DNA of 8,329 nucleotides from an uncultured Candidatus Altimarinota bacterium (GCA_937931775.1 CALHAQ010000005.1:1-8329), one strand, 5' to 3'; positions 1 to 7,478 are shown, counted from the stretch's first letter. Made by a program: numbers and translations. Notes: a model not told the origin generated them from the sequence alone.

Positions 1-1098
1 AATCTCATAGGGAGAAAATACGACAAACAAAAAGTATTAGATATCCTCGATACGATGTTTATTATCGAGAAAAATGGAAAACTCGAAATACCTCTCTGGA
101 GAAAAGATCTTACAAATATAGCAGATATAGCTGAGGAAGTAGCTCGTCTAGATGGATATAACAAGGTAGAAATGACGGTGCCAAGAATCAATCTATGAGC
201 AGTAACTCAAAATCCTCTCTATATAGCAAAAAGAGAAGCAAGAAACTTTCTCGTGTCAAAATGATATTACGAAATGTATACCTACTCTTTCTTGGATGAA
301 AATCTGATGAAAAAGACTCTTGGAAACACACAAGGTCTTGTTCCTATGAAAAATGCTCTCTCAGAAGAGCTCACACACCTAAGGTGAAGTCTCATCCCAA
401 ACCTTATGCAAGCTCTCGAGGATAATGCTCGAGAATACAAAAATATGAAACTCTATGAATGCGAAAAGGTATTTATTAGAGAAAGCCAAGACACAGTAAG
501 TGAACACTATGAGCTTGCAGCTGTAGAAATGCATAGCTGAGATATTGCCTATTATAAAACACTTAACTCCCTCAGAGACTTGTTTGCAAAGCTTTGAGTT
601 GCAAAATATGAATTCAGTCCTATAAAAGACAAAGCAACATATGCACATGGAGGGAGAATAGCAAATATCATCGTAAGAGGAAAATCTATAGGACAAATCT
701 GAGAGATACACCCAAAGGTGGTAAAAAATTTCTCTCTCTCAGGAAGAGTATGATTTTACACTATAGATATGGAAAAACTTTCTCCGGCTCTCTATCATAC
801 CATTAAAGCTCAGGATGTTTCTAGTTTTCAAGAAAATAACTTTGATATCAATTTTGTCGTTGATAAAGCTACTCCTGGGAAAGATATTATCTCTACTATA
901 GAAAAATGTGATACACTCATAAGAAAAGTAGAGCTTTTTGATATCTATGAATCAGAAGAGAAACTCCCTGGGAAACGTTCTCTCAGTTTCAAAATATACA
1001 TACAATCACTCGAAGGAACACTTGATGATAGCTTCAAAAATGCACTCATAGAAACAATAGTTAAAAAAGTGGAAGCAAAGTGAGGAAAACTCAGGTAA
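1..1098 (+). CDS. pheT: Phenylalanyl-tRNA synthetase beta subunit, C-terminal part (5' end outside window)
   Basis: PheT pairs with PheS in the cytoplasmic tetramer that charges tRNA-Phe with phenylalanine. The 365 visible residues begin in the B5 domain, with motifs such as WRKDLTNIADIAEEVARLDGY (about residues 33-53), which match the family pattern of R-D-I/L, a D-x-x-E-E-V-x-R-x-x-G-Y segment. The catalytic-like core follows, with the segment LTHLRGSLIPNLM matching the usual LR.SLLPGLL. The last ~95 residues form the FDX-ACB anticodon-binding domain. Eight in-frame TGA codons (for example 196-198, 262-264 and 1081-1083) must be sense. Reading the last one as Gly gives the C-terminus KGGKLR, which matches the typical LR ending of PheT. 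The stop is TAA at 1096-1098. The N-terminal half and presumably pheS lie upstream. No terminator is visible after it, so read-through into rpsT is possible. Identity is very secure. Confidence 0.96.
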
Positions 1099-1116
1099 AA
1101 AAGACATGAAAATCAT

Positions 1117-1144
1117 TTGACTAGCTTGTTATTTTTTATATAAT
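1117..1144 (+). promoter_or_regulatory. Promoter of the rpsT-infC-rpmI-rplT unit
   Basis: TTGACT at 1117-1122 and TATAAT at 1139-1144 are separated by 16 bp. This is close to the consensus for a housekeeping sigma factor and is the best promoter in the window. Transcription would start near 1151, leaving a leader of about 70 nt before the rpsT start codon. It lies in the 123-bp gap after pheT and gives the ribosomal-protein genes their own transcription, separate from any read-through from pheT. Confidence 0.75.
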
Positions 1145-1159
1145 CCCGAGGCTTAGTAC

Positions 1160-1178
1160 TAGGTTCCTATGGAATCTA
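1160..1178 (+). promoter_or_regulatory. Hairpin in the rpsT mRNA leader
   Basis: TAGGTTCC (1160-1167) pairs with GGAATCTA (1171-1178) across a 3-nt TAT loop. This gives 8 bp including one G-U pair. An outer GGC/GCC pairing (1150-1152 with 1181-1183) could extend it across an internal loop. There is no T-run after it, so it is not an intrinsic terminator. It begins about 10 nt after the predicted transcription start. It may stabilise the mRNA or take part in regulation by S20, but that is inference. Confidence 0.4.
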
Positions 1179-1221
1179 TGGCCCCAAACCACACTAATTT
1201 ATACACATTAATTATTCGAGA

Positions 1222-1524
1222 ATGCCTATCATAGCATCTGCAAAGAAAGCGCTCAGACAAAACAAGACAAAAAACGCAAGAAATACTCACTTCAAAAAAA
1301 TGTACAGTGAGTCAAGAGTTGCTTTTGAAAAAGCAATCAAAGCTGGAGATCTCAAAGCTGCAAAAGCACTTTATGTGAATCAAACTAAAGGAGGATCTAC
1401 ATCAAAATCGGGTTTACAATCTGTTATTGATAAACTTGTAAAAAAGAATATAATCCACCCTAACAATGGTTCTAGAAAAAAATCAAAATTCGTAAGAATG
1501 ATGAAAACTCTAGAACAAGCTTAA
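1222..1524 (+). CDS. rpsT: 30S ribosomal protein bS20
   Basis: bS20 is a helical primary-binding protein of the small subunit that contacts 16S rRNA. The 100-aa product begins MPIIASAKKALRQN, matching the family start (xSAKKR.RQ..). The C-terminal segment NIIHPNNGSRKKSKF (about residues 75-89) matches the family's G.IH.N.A.R.KSRL. The protein is lysine-rich and slightly longer than the common 85-90 aa. All five Gly codons are GGA or GGT, with no TGA. It is the first gene after the promoter at 1117-1144 and sits 15 nt before infC. The ATG has no Shine-Dalgarno sequence upstream (attattcgaga). The start was chosen because it gives the canonical N-terminus. Putting rpsT directly in front of infC differs from the E. 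coli arrangement. Confidence 0.95.
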   Translation: MPIIASAKKALRQNKTKNARNTHFKKMYSESRVAFEKAIKAGDLKAAKALYVNQTKGGSTSKSGLQSVIDKLVKKNIIHPNNGSRKKSKFVRMMKTLEQA

Positions 1525-1539
1525 TTTCTACCTATCTGA

Positions 1540-2052
1540 ATGAAAGAGAAAAGAAAAAGACTTAATGGTGACATACGGGCTGACAGAGTCCAAGTTATAC
1601 ATGAATCTGAGGGAAACCTCTGAGAAATGTCTCTCTCTGAGGCTCTATCAAGAGCAAAAGAGGAAGAGCTTGATCTCATGGAAATGAGTCATAAAGACGG
1701 TGTTACTATGGTAAAAATTCTCGATTACGGGAAGCATCTCTATAGACAAAAAAAAATAGATCAGAAACAAAAGCAAAAGTGAAGAGCTCCTGATATGAAG
1801 ACTATTCGTATCACCTATAAAATAGGAGAACACGATCTAGAGGTGAAAAAAAGACAAGTTGAAAAATTCGCAGCTGATGGACATCCACTTAAAGTAAGTC
1901 TGATGCTCAGAGGAAGAGAAAATCATTATGGTGATCTTGCTGCTACAAAGATAGATAGTTTTATTGAAAGTATTGCAGAGTTCTATACTCCACATGCTCC
2001 AGTAAAGAGAACAGGAAATGTATTCAATGTAATGCTCAAAGTTAAAAAATAA
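1540..2052 (+). CDS. infC: Translation initiation factor IF-3
   Basis: IF-3 binds the 30S subunit, prevents premature 50S joining and checks the start codon and initiator tRNA. The 170-aa product has the usual two-domain layout. The N-domain has NGDIRADRVQVI (9-20) and LGEMSLSEALSRA, followed by ILDYGKHLYRQKK, the family's DYGK.xYxxxK signature. A lysine/glutamine-rich linker follows. The C-domain has KTIRITYKIGEHDLEVKKRQ and the RGREN segment, matching the conserved RGRE. Two in-frame TGA codons (1621-1623, in the family's L-G-x-M-S position, and 1783-1785, in the linker) are read as Gly. With TGA as a stop, only the C-terminal 85 residues would be found. The start is an ordinary ATG rather than the rare AUU of E. 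coli infC. An ATC lies two codons upstream, so a rare-start alternative at 1534 cannot be excluded. No Shine-Dalgarno sequence is seen. Confidence 0.95.
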
Positions 2053-2075
2053 TTTATTTATAATTCAAAGCTCTT

Positions 2076-2279
2076 ATGACACTTAAAACAAGAAGTGGAG
2101 TTAAAAAAAGACTCAAGGTAACAGGAACTGGAAAGATTAAACTTGGAAAAGCTTGTAAAAGACATTTACTTTCAAATAAATCTAAGAAAGCAAAAGGACG
2201 AAATAAATATGGTCTTATTGTTGCAGATGCTGAAGTAAAGAAAATTAAAAGACAAATCCCACACTCACTGAGAGGGTAA
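2076..2279 (+). CDS. rpmI: 50S ribosomal protein bL35
   Basis: bL35 is a small basic protein of the large subunit. The 67-aa product shows the family core KKRLKVTGTGKIKLGKACKR (about residues 10-29), then HLLSNKSKKAKGR, which matches the family's HLLTKKS.KRKR. It ends in the usual IKR.LP-type tail (KKIKRQIPHSLRG). Length is typical (about 64-67 aa). It lies between infC (23 nt upstream) and rplT (57 nt downstream), as in most bacteria. All seven Gly codons are standard GGN. The usual N-terminal MPKMKT is replaced by MTLKT. Confidence 0.95.
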   Translation: MTLKTRSGVKKRLKVTGTGKIKLGKACKRHLLSNKSKKAKGRNKYGLIVADAEVKKIKRQIPHSLRG

Positions 2280-2288
2280 TATTAAACT

Positions 2289-2308
2289 GAAATACTCGTA
2301 AGTATTTC
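2289..2308 (+). promoter_or_regulatory. Perfect hairpin between rpmI and rplT
   Basis: GAAATACT (2289-2296) pairs perfectly with AGTATTTC (2301-2308) around a CGTA loop. It begins 9 nt after the rpmI stop and is not followed by a T-run, so it is not an intrinsic terminator. It could be an RNA-processing or stability element, or a control site for rplT; bL20 autoregulates this operon in other bacteria. The function is inference, but the stem is directly visible. Confidence 0.4.
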
Positions 2309-2336
2309 TACCACCATATAATTTAACAATACAACA

Positions 2337-2681
2337 ATGGTACGTGTAAAAAGAGCACTTATGACAAAGAAACGTCATAAAAAAATCCTAAAAGCTACAA
2401 AAGGATTTAGACAACTAAACTCAAGAGTATTCTCAAGAGCAAAAAATGCTTGGATGAAAGCAGGTACAAACGCTTATATCGGAAGAAGACTTAAAAAAAG
2501 AGATTTCCGAAGACTCTGGACCGTTCGTATTAACAACGCTGTAAGAGCAGAAGGTTCTACTTATTCTAAGTTTATCAATCTTCTCTACAAGAAAAAAGTA
2601 ACACTCAACAGAAAAGTACTTTCTAATATGGCTATTAGTCACAATGAAGTATTCAAAAAAGTTGTAGCATTCGTAAAATAA
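2337..2681 (+). CDS. rplT: 50S ribosomal protein bL20
   Basis: bL20 is an early assembly protein that binds 23S rRNA. The 114-aa product carries family motifs throughout: VRVKRALMTKKRHKKILKAT at the N-terminus, then KGFR, AYIGRRLKKRDFRRLW (about 47-62), the RINNAVR segment matching RINAA.R, the YSKFI segment and LNRKVLSNMA matching LdRKvLAdlA. Length is normal (about 115-120 aa). All four Gly codons are standard. The stop is TAA, and an intrinsic terminator begins three bases later. It is therefore the last gene of the rpsT-infC-rpmI-rplT transcript. No Shine-Dalgarno sequence precedes the ATG. A TATAAT (2317-2322) lies 14 nt before it but has no -35 partner. Confidence 0.96.
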   Translation: MVRVKRALMTKKRHKKILKATKGFRQLNSRVFSRAKNAWMKAGTNAYIGRRLKKRDFRRLWTVRINNAVRAEGSTYSKFINLLYKKKVTLNRKVLSNMAISHNEVFKKVVAFVK

Positions 2682-2683
2682 TT

Positions 2684-2710
2684 AAAGGACTCTTCGGAGT
2701 TCTTTTTTTT
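2684..2710 (+). terminator. Intrinsic terminator after rplT (UUCG tetraloop)
   Basis: AAAGGACTC (2684-2692) pairs with GAGTTCTTT (2697-2705), with one G-U pair, around a TTCG loop. The run of eight T at 2703-2710 overlaps the 3' arm. A C(UUCG)G loop is an especially stable tetraloop. It closes the ribosomal-protein operon only 29 nt before the carA start codon. Confidence 0.88.
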
Positions 2711-2739
2711 GTAAAATATATTCTAAACTCTCTAGATCT

Positions 2740-3813
2740 ATGCAAGCAAAACTCATACTCGAAAACGGAAAAACACTCATAGGAACAAGTTTCTGATATC
2801 AATGACATACTACCTGAGAAACGGTATTCAATACTGGAATGATCTGATATCCAGAAACACTTACCGATCCTTCTTATAAATCCCAGATTCTTGTATGTAC
2901 CTATCCTCTTTTATGAAATTATGGAGTTCCAGATTTCAAAAAAGAGGATATTTTTTGACTTAAAAAACATTTCGAATCAGATAACGTGCATATTGCAGCA
3001 CTTATAGTCTCCGAATACTCTGAAAACTTTAACCATCACGAATGAGAAAGCTCACTCTCACAGTTTCTCATAGAAAATAAAATCCCTGCAATCACTGGGG
3101 TAGATACTCGTTATCTTACTCAAATGATTAGAGATAATGGATGTATACTCGGAAAAATAGAAATAGGCAGTGAAAAAAATACTCTCCCATTTCATGATCC
3201 CAATATAGATCTACTTTCTTATGAAGTAGGTACACAGAAAAAAATGATATATGGAAATGGGAAAAAACGTATCTGTCTCATAGATATGTGAGTAAAGAAT
3301 AATATTATCAGAAATCTTCTTCAGCATGATACTACAATTATTAGAGTTCCCTGAGACTATCCATTTATGGATGAAATAAATGAATTTGATGGAATATTTA
3401 TATCTAATGGTCCTGGAGACCCAGCACTTTATACTCAGACAATTTCAGAGATTAAGAAAGCTCTGAGAAAGAATATTCCTATTTTTGGTATATGTCTTGG
3501 GAATCAACTTCTTGCTCTCGCAGCATGAGCAAAAACCTATAAGCTCCCGTATGGACATAGAGGACAAAATCAACCAGTGCGTGATCTCAAAACAGGAAAA
3601 TGTATCGTTACTTCTCAAAATCACTCTTTTGCAATAGATGAGTCTACTCTTCCCTCTACTATAAAACCCTGGTTTCAAAATATTAATGACGAGACAAATG
3701 AATGAATACTTTTCACAAAGAAAAATGCGAGCTCCGTCCAGTTTCATCCTGAAAGCTCACCTGGACCACAAGATAGTACCTACCTCTTCAAACAATTTAT
3801 ATCTTCACTCTAA
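2740..3813 (+). CDS. carA: Carbamoyl-phosphate synthase small (glutaminase) subunit, CAD-like
   Basis: CarA hydrolyses glutamine and passes ammonia to CarB. The 357-aa product (family about 360-380) has the N-terminal CPSase domain with TGETVFNTGMIGYPETLTDP (about 25-44). A class I glutamine amidotransferase domain follows from about residue 187, with SNGPGDP, the nucleophile Cys252 in FGICLGNQ, then QNHSFA, and His336/Glu338 in QFHPES. Eleven in-frame TGA codons are sense. They include the invariant Gly of GETVFNTG and of the GMIGY motif. Without recoding no long frame exists. Segments such as SYKSQILVCTYPLLGNYG, HIAALIVSEY and AKTYKLPYGHRGQNQP resemble eukaryotic CAD more than E. coli CarA. 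Two oddities are Asn255 where the family usually has His (CLGH) and Ser296 where QNHG is usual; the catalytic triad is intact. carB follows after 9 nt. No convincing promoter fits in the 29 nt after the previous terminator, so how it is transcribed is unclear. Its regulation is unknown. Confidence 0.95.
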
Positions 3814-3822
3814 AAAATTTAT

Positions 3823-6800
3823 ATGAAAAAATTTAAAAAAATTATTGTTCTTGGATCAGGTGCTCTCAAGATTGGAGAAGCAGGAGAATTTGATTATTCA
3901 GGAAGTCAGGCAATAAAAGCTGCCAAACAAGAAGGAATTAAAACAGTGCTCGTAAACCCAAATATTGCAACCGTACAAACAGATCCTGGATTCTCTGATT
4001 CTCTCTATCTCCTTCCAGTAACTCCGGAGTTTGTAGAAAGGGTAATAGAGAAAGAACGTCCAGATGGTATTATGCTCTCATTTTGAGGACAAACAGCTCT
4101 TAATTGTGGTCTAGAACTCGAGAAATCAGGAGTCCTTAAAAAGTATGGAATTGAGGTGTTAGGAACACCAACTCACACCATTGAAATCACTGAAGATAGA
4201 AAATTATTTAATAGCGAACTTGATAAAATAGGGGTAAAATATGCAAATAGTGAAACAGCTGATTCAGAAAAAAAAGCTATCAAGATAGCGCAAAGAATAT
4301 GATATCCAGTACTTGTACGAGCAGCATTTGCGCTTGGAGGCCTTGGAAGTTGATTTGCTAATAATGAGAAAGAACTGAAGTCTCTTCTAAAAAAATCATT
4401 CTCTTATTCTGACCAAGTTATTATAGATGAAAGTCTCAAATGATGGAAAGAACTCGAGTATGAAGTAGTACGTGATTGAAATGATAATTGTATTACAGTA
4501 TGTAATATGGAAAATTTTGACCCAATGTGAATTCATACTGGTGAGAGTATCGTCATAGCACCAAGTCAAACACTTTCAAATACAGACCACCAAATTATGC
4601 GAGATGTTGCTCTGCGTACTATCCGTCATCTCGGGGTAGTTGGAGAATGTAATATACAATTTGCCTATGATCCTCATTCATGCCAATATAGAGTGATAGA
4701 GGTAAATGCGAGACTCTCACGTAGTAGCGCGCTCGCATCAAAAGTCACAGGATATCCTCTCGCATATGTAGCAGCAAAAATTGGTCTGGGGTATAATCTC
4801 GACCAGATAGAAAATGCTGTAACAAAAAAGACAACTGCTTTTTTTGAACCAAGTCTTGACTATGTTGTAATGAAAATACCACGCTGGGATCTTGAAAAAT
4901 TCGAAAACGTGGATCAACGTATTGGTTCTGAAATGAAATCTGTATGAGAGGTTATGGCAATTGGAAGAAGTGTGGAGGAAGTAATGCAAAAGGCTATTCG
5001 AAATCTTGATATTGGAATGAATGGCCTTGTAGGAAACGCTTTAGAATTTGAGTTTGAGAAAACTGATCTAGACCATGCCACTCCAAAGAGAATATTTGCA
5101 ATCGTGCGAGCATTTCTCAAAGGAAAGAGTATAGAATATGTTCGAAAAAAGACACAGATTGATCCATTTTTCTTAGAAAAAATACAAAATATAGTCATCA
5201 CTCGTAATGAACTTGCAAGAAAAGATAATAAGCTCTTAGTGGCTGATAAACCCCTGGTATATACTGCAAAAAAACAATGATACTCTGACGCTCAAATAGG
5301 AAGTATTATACATCAAAGTGACATGTATGTACGAAAATTTCGAGAAAAAAATACTATTCTTCCAGCTGTGAAAAAAATAGATACACTTGCTGGAGAATTT
5401 CCAAGCTTCACGAACTATATGTACTCTACGTATCACGGAACATCTCATGATACAAAAGCTTCAAGAAAAAAGAAAAAAGTTATAGTCCTCTGATCAGGAA
5501 GTTATAGAATCGGATGTAGCGTTGAATTTGACTGGTGTAGCGTCTCTACCCTCAAAGCCCTTCAAGCAGAATGATATGAAACCATTATGCTCAACTATAA
5601 TCCAGAAACGGTTTCTACTGATTATGATTCCTCAGATAAACTCTATTTCGAAGAAATTAGTCTCGAAAAAGTCCTAGATATTTATCATTTCGAAAATGCA
5701 TCTGGTGTAATTATTTCATCAGGAGGACAGATTGCAAATAATCTCGCAAACAAACTGAATGGGGCTGGAGTGCATGTCATGGGAACACATCCAAAAAATA
5801 TAGACAGAGCAGAAGATAGAAACAAATTTTCAGGAATTCTCGATTCTCTCTGAGTAGATCAACCAATCTGGGAAGAACTTACGAGTAGCAAAGATGCACT
5901 AAAATTTGGAAAGACCTACTGATACCCAGTTATTATCAGGCCATCATATGTCCTCTCAGGAGCAAATATGCAAACTTGCGCAAATGAAAAACAGCTGAAG
6001 AAATTTCTCTCAAAAATAGCGCATATATCTCCAGAATTCCCTTCTGTAATATCAAAATTTGAATCAGGAGCCAAAGAAGTAGAAATAGACGGAGTTGCGC
6101 AAAATGGTCAGCTCAAGCTCTACGCAATTACTGAACACATCGAAAATGCAGGAGTACACTCGGGAGATGCTACAGTAGTTATCCCTGCCCAAAAACTCTA
6201 TATAGAAACTATTAGAAAAATAAAAAAGATATGTAAGCGAGTTATTAAAGAGCTAGATATCACCGGGCCATTTAATATACAATTTCTTGCAAAAGAAAAT
6301 ATGATCAAGGTTATAGAGTGTAATGTCCGCGCGTCTCGAAGCTTCCCTTTTGTATCAAAAGTTACAGGATATAATTTCATCGAGTACGCGACTAAAGCGA
6401 TTATTTGAAAAGACATATCAGGAAACTATAATACCCTAGATTTAGATTATGTATGAGTAAAAGCTCCTCAATTCTCATTTCATCGGCTCAAATGAGCAGA
6501 CCCAAAGCTTGGTATAGAAATGGCTTCTACAGGAGAAGTATGATGCATCTGAGAAAATATCTACGAAGCATTTCTCTCAGCAATGATCTCTGTGTGAATA
6601 AAAATCCCAAAAAAATCCATCATGGTATCTCTCGGATGAGCGCAGGATAAAACAGAGTTTCTAGGAAGCATGAAAATACTCACGACTCTGTGATACACTA
6701 TCTATACTACTTCTGGGAATCATAAATATTTCAAAAAATACTGATATGATACCAAACAAATCAACAAACTTTCTGAAAGCTCAAAAAATAATGCTCTTAC

Positions 6801-7026
6801 ACTCATGGAAAGTGGGAAAATAGATCTGCTTATCAACTCTCTGACAGAATCAGATGAAAAAGCACATATCCATGATGGGTATATGCTCCGAAGAAGTGCT
6901 GTGGATAAATGAGTCAGTCTTATCAATAATACTAAGGTAGCAAAACTCTTCATCGAGTCTCTTGAATATCTCAAAAACAAAGGAAACCTCGATATAAAGA
7001 GTTACGAAGAAATGATTCAAAAATAA
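3823..7026 (+). CDS. carB: Carbamoyl-phosphate synthase large subunit, CAD-like
   Basis: CarB makes carbamoyl phosphate from bicarbonate, ammonia and two ATP. The 1067-aa product (E. coli 1073) is a full two-halved protein. The N-half begins with LGSGALKIGEAGEFDYSGSQ and has Arg126, Arg166 and the metal ligands Gln279, Glu293 and Asn295. The C-half starts near 553 with LGSGSYRIGCSVEFDWCSVS and has Gln820, Glu832 and Asn834. The C-terminal MGS-like allosteric domain starts near 928, with Lys943 and Lys982. Twenty-two in-frame TGA codons are read as Gly; examples are SFGGQTALN (88), GSGF (177), PMGIHTGES, SVGEVMAIGR and KAPQFSF..LKGADP. The frame is continuous with no frameshift. Motifs RAAFALGGLGSGF, VNARLSRSSALASK, EFDWC and RSFPFVSK match eukaryotic CAD and its relatives rather than E. 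coli CarB. In the MGS loop the usual T-x-G-T is TSGN (Asn966), so effector binding may differ. The stop is TAA, directly followed by TGA and a terminator. It is co-transcribed with carA. Confidence 0.96.
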
Positions 7027-7028
7027 TG

Positions 7029-7056
7029 AAAAAGCAGCCTTAGGCTGCTTTTTTTA
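7029..7056. terminator. Bidirectional intrinsic terminator between carB and the convergent hypothetical gene
   Basis: AAAAAGCAGCC (7029-7039) pairs perfectly over 11 bp with GGCTGCTTTTT (7043-7053) around a 3-nt TTA loop. On the plus strand it is followed by more T (to 7055) and ends carAB, starting 2 nt after its stop codon. On the minus strand the A-run at 7029-7033 becomes a T-run, so it can also end the convergent gene. The TTA loop is that gene's TAA stop codon read on the opposite strand. Confidence 0.9.
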
Positions 7057-7405
7057 TTTCTACTGGAATGTATGCATTTTCTGTCTGTACTACTCTTGCA
7101 GGGGGGTTAGCATTATTATCATTTGCTATATCTTCTACTCTCTCAAGCATAGTTTTTCTTTCCTCATCTACAAAAGCGCTTGGATCACGTAAATATTCAT
7201 TTTCTTTAAGCAGAGTACTATAATCTTCTGGTTTTAAAAGTGCTGGAAATATTTTCTTCAGAACAGATATTCTTTCTACTTGTATTTCATCTGATTCTCC
7301 TACTAATTCTTCCATCTCAAGAGCTGCATCATATAAAGCTCCTTTTCAACTCAAAGATACAGGAGTATTATCATTTTCAGCAATATGTTCTTCTGTTTGT
7401 GCCAT
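7040..7405 (-). CDS. Hypothetical protein, 121 aa, acidic and soluble
   Basis: I do not recognise the family. Starting at the ATG at 7405-7403, the protein begins MAQTEEHIAENDNTPVSLSG, where the Gly at position 20 is a TGA codon (7348-7346). It continues with ALYDAALEMEELVGESDEIQ, a middle part with KIFPALLKPEDYSTLLKE and RDPSAF, and a charged, probably helical, DEERKTMLERVEDI stretch. The C-terminus is VQTENAYIPVEIKKAA. It is rich in Glu and Asp with no signal peptide or membrane segment. A TGA-as-stop reading would lose the first 30 residues and begin at Met31. The start is supported by a promoter-like site upstream and by the lack of any other upstream ATG in the short leader. The stop (TAA, 7042-7040) lies in the loop of the shared terminator. 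It is divergent from the unknown gene at 7539 and may be related to it in function, which is only inference. Confidence 0.72.
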
Positions 7406-7431
7406 AATTTATTTATTCAAGCTATATATTT

Positions 7432-7460
7432 ATGATACCATATCTTTATTTCTCCTGCAA
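7432..7460 (-). promoter_or_regulatory. Probable promoter of the minus-strand hypothetical gene
   Basis: On the minus strand TTGCAG (7460-7455) and TATCAT (7437-7432) are 17 bp apart, each with one or two mismatches to the sigma-70 consensus. Transcription would start near 7425, leaving a leader of about 20 nt before the ATG. The spacing is ideal, but the region is AT-rich, so a chance match is possible. Confidence 0.5.
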
Positions 7461-7478
7461 ATCTATACCATAATTATA

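Noticed and set aside
379..711. A 110-aa minus-strand frame opposite pheT
   Set aside because: It lies wholly opposite conserved PheT coding sequence, its composition is a low-quality Phe/Ser/Ile-rich mix typical of antisense frames, and it lacks a promoter or a known domain.
1099..1137. Intrinsic terminator after pheT
   Set aside because: A T-run is present (1132-1137) but no stable stem precedes it; ATGA/TCAT at 1106-1116 is too weak.
1099..1221. tRNA or T-box riboswitch in the pheT-rpsT gap
   Set aside because: No cloverleaf, no GTTCRA-type T-arm and no T-box motif. The gap is explained by a promoter and a short hairpin leader.
2711..2739. Promoter for carA
   Set aside because: TAAAAT (2712-2717) and TATATT (2717-2722) resemble -10 boxes, but the matching -35 region lies in the rplT terminator and shows no TTGACA-like sequence.
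6453..6650. A 65-aa plus-strand frame inside the carB 3' region
   Set aside because: It is out of frame with carB, which is continuous here in another frame with clear motifs (KAPQFSF, LKGADP). It has no recognisable content.
6720..6980. An 86-aa minus-strand frame opposite the carB MGS domain
   Set aside because: Same reasoning: antisense to a well-supported domain, no independent signal.
2740..7026. carA and carB as decayed pseudogenes full of premature stops
   Set aside because: Every interruption is TGA, never TAA or TAG. There is no frameshift, lengths are normal, catalytic residues are intact, and many TGA codons fall on conserved glycines.
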